Part shown: piece by piece, positions 37,589 through 45,753 of the stretch
Numbering within the stretch: the stretch's first letter is position 1
Layout of the letters: each line of letters starts with the position of its first letter
DNA from: Marinimicrococcus sp033875255
GTDB lineage: Bacteria; Pseudomonadota; Alphaproteobacteria; Geminicoccales; Geminicoccaceae
Assembly: GCA_033875255.1 (NCBI GenBank)
Contig: JAWZSN010000014.1
Span: 62,001-126,000, forward strand
DNA: 64,000 nt
Direction of reading: 5' to 3'
Made by a program: the position numbers and the translations under genes
The notes under the pieces: generated by a model
The model's database searches: none
What the model was told of the DNA's origin: nothing
What the model saw: the letters and a program-made list of their open reading frames with translations, nothing else

Positions 37589-38667
37589 GCCGCCGCCTCC
37601 CGCCCGCGCCCCTCGAGCACCGCCTCGCACAAGGCGGCGCGCTGCTCGTAGGTGTGGTGGGCCAGAACCCGCCGCCGCGCCGCCTCGCCGATGGCCCGCG
37701 CACGCCCGCGGTCGAGCCCCGCCAGATGCGCCGCCACCTTCGCCCCGTCCTGGGCCACCAGCACCTCGCGGCCGGGCTCGAGGAAGGTCTCGATCCCCTC
37801 CCAGGCGTCGCTGATGAGGCAGGCGCCGGCACCGGCCGCCTCGAACACCCGGGTGGGCGGCGAGAAGCCGTAGCGGGCCATGCTGGCGCGGTTGACGTTG
37901 AGGACTGCCAGGCCCGAGCAGTTGAAGCCGTTGTGCCGGGCGGTGGGCACGTGGCCGATGGCCCGGACGTTGGCGGGCAGCGCCTTGTCCTCCCAGCCGG
38001 CCCCGCCCAGGAGGAAGGAGCGCTCGGGCAGGCGCCGGGCAGCGTCGAGGAAGAACGCCTCCACCCTGGCCTCGCGGTCGGGCAGGCGGTTGCCCAGGAA
38101 GCCCAGATCGGCATCGAGGGCCGGATCGGGCTGGACGGGATGGTGGGTGGCGGGATCGAGGGCATTGTAGACCGGCACGCAGCGCCGCGCCCCCAGCCGC
38201 TCATAGGCGCGCACCACGGGATCGCCGCCGCCATAGGTGAGCACCAGGTCGTAGCGCGGGACGAGGCCGCGGAACGGGTTGTCCGGGTCCTTCTCGACGC
38301 TCTCCAGGGTGGCCGGCGCGTCGACGTCCCAGAAGGCAACGATGCTGCCCTCGCGGCGCAGCGAGAGCACCGCCCCCTCGAGCTCGGCGTCGAACACCCC
38401 CACCCCGCTCGCCTTGACGATCACGTCGTGGCCGGCCGCGGTCTCCAGGGCCCGGCCCATGCCCGCCTCATCGGCCGGCCAGACCACCACCCGGGCCCAC
38501 TCGGGATCGGGGATGTCGCGGTGCTGCTGGCGGCCGAAGGCGTCGGGCTCGAGGAAGGTGATGGCGTGGCCGCGCCGCGCCAGCGCCCCAAGAAGCCCGC
38601 GATAATAGGTGGCGGCCCCGTTCCAGTAGGACGAGACGAGGCTCGAGCCGATGAAGGCTAGGCGCAT
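37585..38667 (-). CDS. CgeB-like glycosyltransferase 2
   Basis: A 360-residue GT-B protein with the same layout as its neighbour. It begins MRLAFIGSSLVSSYWNGAAT and has DVDAPATLESV, LGFLGNRLPDREAR, LNVNRASMARYGFSPPTRVF, then EAAGAGACLISDAWEGIETF. The start at 38667 overlaps the upstream gene by 10 bases and the downstream gene by 4. Presumably it adds one residue of the repeat unit; the specificity is unknown. Confidence 0.88.
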   Translation of the reverse strand: MRLAFIGSSLVSSYWNGAATYYRGLLGALARRGHAITFLEPDAFGRQQHRDIPDPEWARVVVWPADEAGMGRALETAAGHDVIVKASGVGVFDAELEGAVLSLRREGSIVAFWDVDAPATLESVEKDPDNPFRGLVPRYDLVLTYGGGDPVVRAYERLGARRCVPVYNALDPATHHPVQPDPALDADLGFLGNRLPDREARVEAFFLDAARRLPERSFLLGGAGWEDKALPANVRAIGHVPTARHNGFNCSGLAVLNVNRASMARYGFSPPTRVFEAAGAGACLISDAWEGIETFLEPGREVLVAQDGAKVAAHLAGLDRGRARAIGEAARRRVLAHHTYEQRAALCEAVLEGRGREAAA

Positions 38668-39815
38668 CGGCGCTTCTCCTCTCCCGCGGCCGCAGGGCCG
38701 GCGATTTCCTCGTGCCTGCCGGCCGCGGGGCCGGCGATCTCGGCATGAATGTCCAAAAGCTCGGCCACCCGGTGGGCGCAGCTGTGGCGCTCGCGGATCG
38801 CGGCGAGGCCGGTGGCAACCAGCTCCTGGCGCAGCGCCTCGTCGGTGAGCACGTCGCGCAGCTGGCGGGTCATCTCGTCGCCGTTGCGGGCGGTGAGCCA
38901 GGCGCCCTCGGGAAAGAGCCCCTCCTCGTCGCGCCAGGGGGCGCAGACCAGCGGGATCCCGCAGGCCAGGGCCTCGAACACGCGGATGGTGGGAATGCCC
39001 GGCAGCATCGCCACGTAGGGCCGGCGCGGCACGTGCACGGTGACGCGGTGCCGGGCGAAGACGCGCGGCGCCTCGTGGTTGGGGAGCCAGCCCTGGTAGA
39101 CCAGGCCGCTCTCCTCCAGCGCCGCCAGCGCGTCCGCCGGGTAGCGGACGCCGTGCACGGTGGCATCGAGCCCCAGCCGGCGCACCGGCTCCAGCAGGAA
39201 CTCGCCCAGCTCGACGCTGCGCTCGCCGTCGCCCCAGTTGCCGATCCACACGAGATCACCCACCGGGGCGATCTCCGGCATGGGCCGGAAGAGCGCGGTG
39301 TCGGCGGCCTCGTGCCAGACCCAGGCCCGCCGTCCCCAGCCGCGCTCCAGATAGCGCTCCCGCAGCACCGCGCCGAAGGCCAGCACGCCGTCATAGGCCT
39401 CGAGCTCGAAGGCGCCGATGGCCTCCGGCTCGCTCACCGCGCGGTGGTGGGTGTCGTGGAAGAGCAGCACGTAGCGCCCGCCCCGGGCCCGGTGCCGGCC
39501 CACCGCCGCCACCAGCCCGGGCGGGTTCCATTCGTGCACCAGCACGAGATCGGCCCCCTCCAGCGCCGCGTCGAGGTCGGGCAGCTCCCCCTCGTAGAGG
39601 ACCGGCTCCATGCCGGGACACGCGGCCCGCCAGCCCTCCAGCGCCGCCTCGCCGTGGTCGCGCACGAGGTTCTGGCGGCTCCAGCCGGCGGCCGGCTCGA
39701 GGACGCGGACCTCGTGGCCGAGTCCCGCCAGCTCGCGCACCACGCCGCGCAGGAAATGGGCGTTGCCGTGGTTCCAGCAGGAGGCCAGGGAGTGGCAGAA
39801 GATCACGACCCTCAT
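38658..39815 (-). CDS. CgeB-like glycosyltransferase 3
   Basis: A 385-residue GT-B protein. It begins MRVVIFCHSLASCWNHGNAH and has LVHEWNPPGLVAAVGRHRA, VWIGNWGDGERSVEL, VHVPRRPYVAMLPGIPTIRV and FEALACGIPLVCAPWRDEEG. The C-terminus carries a short duplicated segment (EIAGPAAGRHEEIAGPAAAG), likely a slippage product. It overlaps both neighbouring genes by 4 to 10 bases. Part of the same polysaccharide operon. Confidence 0.88.
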   Translation of the reverse strand: MRVVIFCHSLASCWNHGNAHFLRGVVRELAGLGHEVRVLEPAAGWSRQNLVRDHGEAALEGWRAACPGMEPVLYEGELPDLDAALEGADLVLVHEWNPPGLVAAVGRHRARGGRYVLLFHDTHHRAVSEPEAIGAFELEAYDGVLAFGAVLRERYLERGWGRRAWVWHEAADTALFRPMPEIAPVGDLVWIGNWGDGERSVELGEFLLEPVRRLGLDATVHGVRYPADALAALEESGLVYQGWLPNHEAPRVFARHRVTVHVPRRPYVAMLPGIPTIRVFEALACGIPLVCAPWRDEEGLFPEGAWLTARNGDEMTRQLRDVLTDEALRQELVATGLAAIRERHSCAHRVAELLDIHAEIAGPAAGRHEEIAGPAAAGEEKRRCA

Positions 39816-40894
39816 GCCGCCTGCTCCCTCGGCCGGGAGCCCGCGAGCAGGCGCTCGTAGAGCTCGAGGTAGCCCCGCGTCATGCGCGCCCGGGTGAAGG
39901 CCCGCGCCCGCTCCCGGGCAGCCTGCTGCAGGACGCGGCGCTGCGGCCCGTCGGCGATCACCTCCTCGAGCACGCCAGCGAGAGCCGCGGGATCCTCGGC
40001 GGGTGCGAAGTGCGCCGCCCCTTCCCAGAGCTCGCGGAAGGTGGGGATGTCGGAGAGCACCAGCGCCGCCCCGCTGGCGGCCGCCTCCAGCACGGCGAGC
40101 CCGAAGGGCTCGTAGCGGGAAGGCGCGCAGAAGATTTCGGCCTGGTCCATGAGCACCAGAAGCTCATCGGGAGCGAGCCTGCCCAGCGGGTGCAGGCCCG
40201 GCACCGCCTCCCCCTCGCCCGCCGCCAGCACGGGCCAGGAAAGGCGATCGGCCGCTGCCGCCAGCGCCGCCACGTTCTTGGCCTCGTCCCAGAGACGGCC
40301 GGCCGTGAGGATCACGGGCCGTCGCGGCCCCGCGTGGAAACCGACAGGAAAGTCGCGGCCGTTGTGGATCACCGCCGCCCGCTCCAGCGGGCCATAGTGC
40401 GCCTCCAGCGCCGAGCGGAAGGCGCGGCTGGGGGCCGCCACCGCGCCGGCGGCGGCGAGGCCCCGGCGCACGCCGTCCAGGTAGGCGTCCCATTCGGCCG
40501 GCGGGGTGTCGCCGCGGCAGGCGCGCCACCACGACGCCACGCAGGAATGAGCTGCCAGAAGCACCGGCTGCCCGAAGCCGAAGGCGGCCTCGCGGTAGCC
40601 GTTGACATGCACCAGCTCCGCACCGCTGTCGCGGGCGAGCGCCGGAAGCGCCGCGCGCGCCTCGGGCACGTCCATGCCGCACCGGTCGCGCCATTCGAGA
40701 TCGAGCCCGGTGACCTCCAGCCGCAGGCCCGGCACGGCCATGGCGGCCCGGTGCTGCGCCTCGTCGGGCGGCGGGCCCAGCACCGCCAGCACCGTCCCGA
40801 CCCCTTCCGCGGCGAGGCCCGAGGCGAGCTCGAGGGCGTAGGTCCAGACCCCGCCCACCGCGTCGGCGGTCATGAGGATGCGCCCCGGCCTCAT
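39812..40894 (-). CDS. Glycosyltransferase family 4-like (GT-B)
   Basis: A 360-residue enzyme. It opens RILMTADAVGGVWTYALELA, the N-terminal donor/acceptor loop of GT4 proteins, and has VILTAGRLWDEAKNVAALAA, then FCAPSRYEPFGLAVLEAAAS, whose ExxxxxxxE (EPFGLAVLE) is the GT4 active-site motif. It is distinct in family from the three CgeB-like enzymes that follow. It overlaps the radical SAM gene and the next gene by ATGA. Confidence 0.92.
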   Translation of the reverse strand: MRPGRILMTADAVGGVWTYALELASGLAAEGVGTVLAVLGPPPDEAQHRAAMAVPGLRLEVTGLDLEWRDRCGMDVPEARAALPALARDSGAELVHVNGYREAAFGFGQPVLLAAHSCVASWWRACRGDTPPAEWDAYLDGVRRGLAAAGAVAAPSRAFRSALEAHYGPLERAAVIHNGRDFPVGFHAGPRRPVILTAGRLWDEAKNVAALAAAADRLSWPVLAAGEGEAVPGLHPLGRLAPDELLVLMDQAEIFCAPSRYEPFGLAVLEAAASGAALVLSDIPTFRELWEGAAHFAPAEDPAALAGVLEEVIADGPQRRVLQQAARERARAFTRARMTRGYLELYERLLAGSRPREQAA

Positions 40895-42177
40895 GCCGCG
40901 AGGGTCCGCTCGAGCTCGGGCAGGCGGCGCGGGCGCGCCTCCTGCAGCTCGCTGAAGTCGACGAACGTGTCCAGATAGTAGTCGACCGCCCGCTCCCAGG
41001 CCTCCTCGTCGGGCAGCCCCCACAGGCGGCGGTAGTCGGGCGAGCCCGGATAGGGGAAGAGCGGCACCGGATCGTTGGCCCAGACCCCCTCGCCGCGCAG
41101 CCGGTCGCGCCATTGCTCGATCACCGCCGGGTCGTCCTGGGGCATCTCCAGGAGATTGGCCTGGACGAAGGGGACGTGGCGCTTGGCCTTGATCAGGCGC
41201 TCCGCCAGCTCCTCGGTGTCGAGCTTGCAGTTCTTGAGGAGCTGGTCGCGCCCCTCGCGGGTCAGGCTCTCGACCCCGGCCTCGATGGAAACACAGCCGG
41301 CCTTCCCCAGAAGCTCGAGCATCTCGGGCTTCCACAGATCGATGCGGGTCTGCACGCCGAACTTCAGGCCGCGCCCCACCAGCGCTTCCAGAAGCGGCCG
41401 GTTGGGCAGGAAGATCTCGTCGATGAAGTAGACATACTCGACCCCCTGCTCCTGCAGGGCCGCGATCTCGGCCGCCACGGCACCCGGCTCGCGGCGCCGG
41501 TAGCGGTCGCGGAAGTTCTCCTTGGCGCAGAAACTGCAGCTGTAGGGACAGCCGCGCGAAGCCTCGACCTCGGCGCCGGGGCCGCGCGGCGCGTCGTCGA
41601 AGCGGTGATGGTGGTGGTGGTGGCGGCGCACCCATTCCCCGGGCCAGGAGAGTGCGGGGGCGTCGGCGAAGCGGGTGGCGCGCGGCCCGCCGTTCACCCG
41701 GATCTCCCCGTTCTCCCACAGCGCCAGGCCCGGCACGTCCTCCCAGCCGCCGGCGGCGACGGCGCGCAGCGTCTCCTCGCACTCGCCCATGGCGACCGCG
41801 TCGGTGCCGAGCTTGCGCAGGGCGGCGCGCGGCGTGGTGGAGCCGTGCGGGCCCACCGCCACGGTGCGCCCGCCGATCCCGTCGAGGGCCTGGACCAGCT
41901 GCATGGGCACGCGCAGCTCGGGCTGGGCGCAGCGCCAGAAGAGGTAGGTGGGGGCGGTGGTGACGACGGTGAGATCGGGCTTGAAGGCCGCCACCTCGGC
42001 GGCGATCTCGGCATCCGCCAGGCCCAGCAGGTGACCGTCCAGCATCAGCACAAGGTGCCCGGCCGCCTCGAGTTGCTGGCGCGCCCAGCCCAGCTCGAGG
42101 GGCAGATGCGGCTCGCGGCAGCCGAAATAGATGCTGCCCTCGAAGGTCCAGTCGGGGTTGAGCAGGGCCACTCTCAT
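40891..42177 (-). CDS. B12-binding-domain radical SAM enzyme
   Basis: A 428-residue protein. The N-terminal cobalamin-binding domain has DGHLLG (47-52), matching the DxHxxG motif. The radical SAM cluster is CPYSCSFC (Cys 210, 214, 217), followed by YVYFIDEIFLPNRPL and FGVQTRIDLWKPEML. Class B enzymes of this kind methylate or rearrange unactivated carbons. Residues 186-191 are six consecutive histidines between the domains, in a natural gene. It lies in the glycosyltransferase operon with ATGA overlaps on both sides, so the substrate is probably a sugar or glycan intermediate. Confidence 0.88.
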   Translation of the reverse strand: MRVALLNPDWTFEGSIYFGCREPHLPLELGWARQQLEAAGHLVLMLDGHLLGLADAEIAAEVAAFKPDLTVVTTAPTYLFWRCAQPELRVPMQLVQALDGIGGRTVAVGPHGSTTPRAALRKLGTDAVAMGECEETLRAVAAGGWEDVPGLALWENGEIRVNGGPRATRFADAPALSWPGEWVRRHHHHHHRFDDAPRGPGAEVEASRGCPYSCSFCAKENFRDRYRRREPGAVAAEIAALQEQGVEYVYFIDEIFLPNRPLLEALVGRGLKFGVQTRIDLWKPEMLELLGKAGCVSIEAGVESLTREGRDQLLKNCKLDTEELAERLIKAKRHVPFVQANLLEMPQDDPAVIEQWRDRLRGEGVWANDPVPLFPYPGSPDYRRLWGLPDEEAWERAVDYYLDTFVDFSELQEARPRRLPELERTLAA

Positions 42178-44234
42178 GCCGATGCCTCCTCCCGCAGCGG
42201 CACCGCCCCGCCCGGCACCACGTGGGTGCCCAGCCAGTCGAGCAGGCGGCGCACGCCGCTCTCGATGTCGGTGCGGGCCTTCCAGCCGGTGGCCTCGGCG
42301 AAGGCGCTGGTGTCGGAGACGTACCAGAGCTGGTCGCCGGGCCTCCACGCGTCGAAGCCCACCTCGGGGCGCAGGCCCGCGAGGCGCTCGATCAGCGCCA
42401 GCATCTCCAGAAGGCTCACGGTGTTGGCGGGGCCGCCGCCGAGATTGAAGGCGCGGCCGGACAGCTGGTCGATGCCGGCGAGCCCGGCCAGCCACGCGTC
42501 CACCGCGTCCTCGACGAAGAGCGCGTCGCGCACCTGGCGGCCGTCGCCGTAGATGGTGAGGGGCTCGCCGCGAAGGGCGGCGATCAGGAAATGCGCCAGC
42601 CAGCCCTGGTCCTCGGTGCCGAACTGGCGCGGCCCGTAGAGGCAGCTCATCCGGAAGACCAGGGTCCTGAGGCCGAACACCCGCGCATAGTCCAGCACGT
42701 ACTGGTCGGCCACCCCCTTGGAGCAGCCATAGGGGCTGTAGAGGTCCAGCGGGGTGGTCTCGCCGCAGCCGCGGCGCAGCGCCGCCTCGCGGGGCTGGTA
42801 GCGGGTGGCGCCGGCCTCCAGGGCCTCCTCGTCCAGCAGCCTGCCATAGACCTTGTTGGTGGAGGCGAAGAGCAGCGGCGGGGGCTCGGGGCAGGCGCGC
42901 GCCGCCTCGAGGAGGTTGAGGGTGCCCCGCGCGTTGATCTCGAAATCCTCCACCGGGTCGGCGAGGCTGGTGGTGACCGCCACCTGGGCCGCCAGGTGGA
43001 GCACGGCGGAAGAGTCGCGCACCGCCTCGCGGACCGTGTGGACGTCGCGCAGGTCGGCCACCCGGGCGCTCACCCGCCCGCCATGGCGCTCCTTGAGCCA
43101 CTCCAGGTTGCGCTCCACGCCGGGCCTGCCGAGATTGTCGAGGAGGAGCACCTGGCGCCCCTCGCCGGCCAGCCGGTCGACGATGTTGCAGCCCAGGAAA
43201 CCGGCCCCGCCGGTGACCAGCACCGGCCGCGCGCCGGCCGGGCGCAGGCTGGGGGCGGCGAGCCGGCGGGCCAGCCCGGTGGCGGCCTCCACGCCGCCCT
43301 CCGCCAGCATCCGGCCGAGCAGCTTGGGACGGCCGTCGGCCTTGAGCACGCCGCAGTGATAATGCCGCTCGTCGAAATGGAAGCCTTCCTCGCTGGGAAG
43401 CTCCGGATCGAGATCCTGGAGGGAATACCAGTAGACCCGCTCGGCGGGTGCCGCCGCCGCCTCGGCGAAGAGGGCGAGCTGGCGGGCCTCGTCGTGCCGC
43501 CAGGTGGAATGGCCGGTCTCGGTGACCCACAGCGCCGGCGGCCGCGCGCAGCGCTCCAGCACCTCGCGCACCGGGGCGATCTCCGCCTCCCAGCCCTGCC
43601 AGTGCGGCGTCCAGGTCTCGGGAAAGGCGTGCACGCTCACCGCGTCGACATGGTCGAGCACGCCGTTGGCGCGGAACAGCTCGAGCAGCGTCGGGTCGGT
43701 GGGACAGGGAGCGCCCAGCACCGGCCGCTTGCCGCGCTGGCGCATCCAGTAGGCCGCCCCGCCCACCATGGCGCAGAAGGCGGTCCATTCCGGGTCGAGC
43801 CGCCAGTCCCAGTTGTTGAGATTGTTGGGCTCGTTCCACAGCTCGATCCACTCGAAGCACGCCCCGTGGCGGGTCGTGAACATGTCGAGGAAGTCGGCAT
43901 AGGCCTTGGGATCGCGCGGCGGCGCCGCCACCGAGGGAACGACGCCCAGCGAGGGCGGCGTGTAGAGCACGCAGGGCAGCAGCTCGGCCTTCTCCGCCAT
44001 GAACGGCAGCAGCCAGCCGAACCACTCGGCCCCGCCCGGCGCGTGATACTCGGCCCAGGAGATCCCCAGCCGGAGATGGCGCATGCCGCTCTGCTCCAGG
44101 AAGCGGGCGAGCCGCCGGGCGCGCTCGTGCTCGCCGGGATGGAGCCAGGCGACGAAGCCCATGGCGGGCCCGGCGGCCTCGGGCCCCGGGGCGGATCCGG
44201 CAGCGCGGGGCGAAGGGGGCGGCCTCCTGCTCAT
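42174..44234 (-). CDS. Fusion of a glycoside-hydrolase-like TIM barrel and an NAD-dependent epimerase
   Basis: A 686-residue two-domain protein. Residues about 25-320 resemble clan GH-A barrels (GH39/beta-xylosidase-like), with a proposed acid/base Glu 135 in WIELWNEPN and nucleophile Glu 239 in LWVTETGHS. Residues about 337-680 are a nucleotide-sugar epimerase: VTGGAGFLGCNIVDRL (340-355), STNKVYGRLLDEEAL, YGCSKGVADQYVLDYARVFG (Tyr 502, Lys 506) and SCLYGPRQFGTEDQGW, closest to CDP-paratose/CDP-tyvelose epimerases. No signal peptide is seen, so the barrel would be cytoplasmic. The reading frame is continuous with ATGA overlaps at both ends. Confidence 0.88.
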   Translation of the reverse strand: MSRRPPPSPRAAGSAPGPEAAGPAMGFVAWLHPGEHERARRLARFLEQSGMRHLRLGISWAEYHAPGGAEWFGWLLPFMAEKAELLPCVLYTPPSLGVVPSVAAPPRDPKAYADFLDMFTTRHGACFEWIELWNEPNNLNNWDWRLDPEWTAFCAMVGGAAYWMRQRGKRPVLGAPCPTDPTLLELFRANGVLDHVDAVSVHAFPETWTPHWQGWEAEIAPVREVLERCARPPALWVTETGHSTWRHDEARQLALFAEAAAAPAERVYWYSLQDLDPELPSEEGFHFDERHYHCGVLKADGRPKLLGRMLAEGGVEAATGLARRLAAPSLRPAGARPVLVTGGAGFLGCNIVDRLAGEGRQVLLLDNLGRPGVERNLEWLKERHGGRVSARVADLRDVHTVREAVRDSSAVLHLAAQVAVTTSLADPVEDFEINARGTLNLLEAARACPEPPPLLFASTNKVYGRLLDEEALEAGATRYQPREAALRRGCGETTPLDLYSPYGCSKGVADQYVLDYARVFGLRTLVFRMSCLYGPRQFGTEDQGWLAHFLIAALRGEPLTIYGDGRQVRDALFVEDAVDAWLAGLAGIDQLSGRAFNLGGGPANTVSLLEMLALIERLAGLRPEVGFDAWRPGDQLWYVSDTSAFAEATGWKARTDIESGVRRLLDWLGTHVVPGGAVPLREEASA

Positions 44235-45346
44235 GCCACCAGCCCCCGGCGGGCCAGCTCCTCGGTGGCCTGCTCGACCCGGTCCTGGGCCACCTGGCTC
44301 TCCAGCCAGGAGGCGAGCTCCACCAGCCCCTCGTCGAAATCCTCGCGGGGCTTGAAGCCCAGCGCCTCGCGGGCCAGCGAGAGGTCGGCAAAGCAGTGGC
44401 GGATGTCGCCGGCGCGGTAGCGGCCGGTGATCTCGGGCTGCAGATCCGGCCGGCCCACCGCCCGGGCCAGGGCGCAGGCCACCTCCTGGATGGTGCGGCT
44501 CTGGCCGCTGCCCACATTGAGGGCCCGCCCCTCGGCGGCGGGTGCTGCGAGAGCGGCGTGGATGGCCCGCGCCACGTCGCGGACATGGACGAAGTCGCGG
44601 CGCTGCCGGCCGTCCTCGAAGATCATCGGGGCGCGGCCGTTGAGCAGCCGCGCGGCGAAGATGGCGAGCACGCCGGTATAGGGATTGGAGAGCGCCTGGC
44701 GGGTGCCGAAGACGTTGAAGAACCGCAGCGCCACGGTGGGCACCTTGTAGAAGCGGCCGAAGATCAGCGCCATGCGCTCCTGGTTGTACTTGCCGAGCGC
44801 ATAGACCGAGCTGAGCTGGGGATGCTTGCTCTCCGGCGTGGGCACCGGCTCGAGGGGCTCGCCGCCCTCGCCCTCCAGCTCCCAGCGGCCGCGCCTGAGG
44901 GCTTCCAGCGGCCGCTCGCCCGGCTCCACCAGCTTTCCTTCGCCGGTGCGGGCCAGGCCCTCGCCGTAGATGCTCATCGAGGAGGCCACCACCAGCCGCT
45001 CCACCGGGCGGGCGGCCAGCGCCTCCAGCAGCACGGCCGTGCCCAGCTCGTTCACCGCCACGTAGTCGGCCATGGCGTACATGCTCTGGCCGACCCCCAC
45101 CGAGGCCGCCAGGTGCACCACCGCGTCCACGTCCTCGAGCGCCCGGCGCACCGCCTCGGGGTCGCGCATGTCGCCCACCTGAAGCTCCACCTCGGGCGCC
45201 AGGTAGCCGGGGCACGCGCCTTCCTCGCCGTGGACCTGGGAGGCGAGGGAATCGAAGGCGCGCACCTCCATGCCCCGCTCCAGCAGGAGATCGGCAAGAT
45301 GCGAGCCGATGAAGCCGGCGCCACCGGTGACGAGGACGCGTTTCAT
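44231..45346 (-). CDS. NAD-dependent nucleotide-sugar epimerase/dehydratase
   Basis: A 371-residue extended short-chain dehydrogenase. It has the NAD loop VTGGAGFIGSHLADLLLERG, an active site in SSVYALGKYNQERM (Tyr and Lys of YxxxK), and RFFNVFGTRQALSNPYTGVL. It is similar in design to dTDP-rhamnose 4-epimerase-like enzymes; the exact sugar is unknown. It is the first gene of the polysaccharide operon running leftward to 35 kb, divergent from the catabolic operon at 45.7 kb. Confidence 0.9.
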   Translation of the reverse strand: MKRVLVTGGAGFIGSHLADLLLERGMEVRAFDSLASQVHGEEGACPGYLAPEVELQVGDMRDPEAVRRALEDVDAVVHLAASVGVGQSMYAMADYVAVNELGTAVLLEALAARPVERLVVASSMSIYGEGLARTGEGKLVEPGERPLEALRRGRWELEGEGGEPLEPVPTPESKHPQLSSVYALGKYNQERMALIFGRFYKVPTVALRFFNVFGTRQALSNPYTGVLAIFAARLLNGRAPMIFEDGRQRRDFVHVRDVARAIHAALAAPAAEGRALNVGSGQSRTIQEVACALARAVGRPDLQPEITGRYRAGDIRHCFADLSLAREALGFKPREDFDEGLVELASWLESQVAQDRVEQATEELARRGLVA

Positions 45347-45753
45347 GCAGTTCTCCCCCTGGCACTCATGAACAGTTCAACTTGTCCTCGCCATGGACAT
45401 GGCATTTACTATGCGAATAATCTTCGTCATGAAGATCTTCTTCATGTTCATCTTCTGGCGCCGTAACCAGAAACCGCGGGGCGAGGTTCCATCGCTCGGG
45501 CCGAGGGGCCCCAGAGCCGGCGAGGAGGGCAAAGTGCCTCTTCATGGGAGGCAAACCCCCGCGGCGAGGGAAGGTTTCACGGACGCCCGGATGTGCCCCG
45601 GGAGAGCTTCCGGCAAGGCGGCAACCGCCTGCGGCTCAGGTAACTAACCAGTTAGTTACCATCTTGACAGCCCGCCCCCGGCGACCCGATCCTTCCCTCT
45701 CGGGCCCCTGGCCGCGAGGCCGGCGGGCACGCCAAGGGGAGGCGAGAAAAGCC
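45347..45753. other. 407-bp divergent regulatory region
   Basis: It separates the leftward polysaccharide operon from the rightward tct operon. It contains an AT-richer patch (about 45370-45460) with a dyad (CATGAAGA 45428-45435 with TCTTCATG 45439-45446) and the TetR-type operator at 45639-45660. No convincing gene was found; short reading frames on both strands are discussed among rejected items. Confidence 0.6.
45639..45660. promoter_or_regulatory. TetR-type operator upstream of tctC
   Basis: GGTAACTAAC (45639-45648) and GTTAGTTACC (45651-45660) form a perfect dyad with a 2-base centre. A TTGACA follows at 45664-45669. The half-site TAACC/GTTAC recurs upstream of the second catabolic operon. 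Confidence 0.75.

Noticed and set aside
45366..45554. Short leftward frame with an acidic, His-rich tail
   Set aside because: Antisense to the same AT-rich repeat; no ribosome site and no recognisable fold. The composition is explained by the repeated GAAGAT text.
45393..45647. Short rightward frame with a hydrophobic start (MDMAFTMRIIFVMKIFFMFI)
   Set aside because: It arises from the AT-rich dyad region; there is no ribosome site, and the rest is low-complexity. It also runs into the TetR-type operator.
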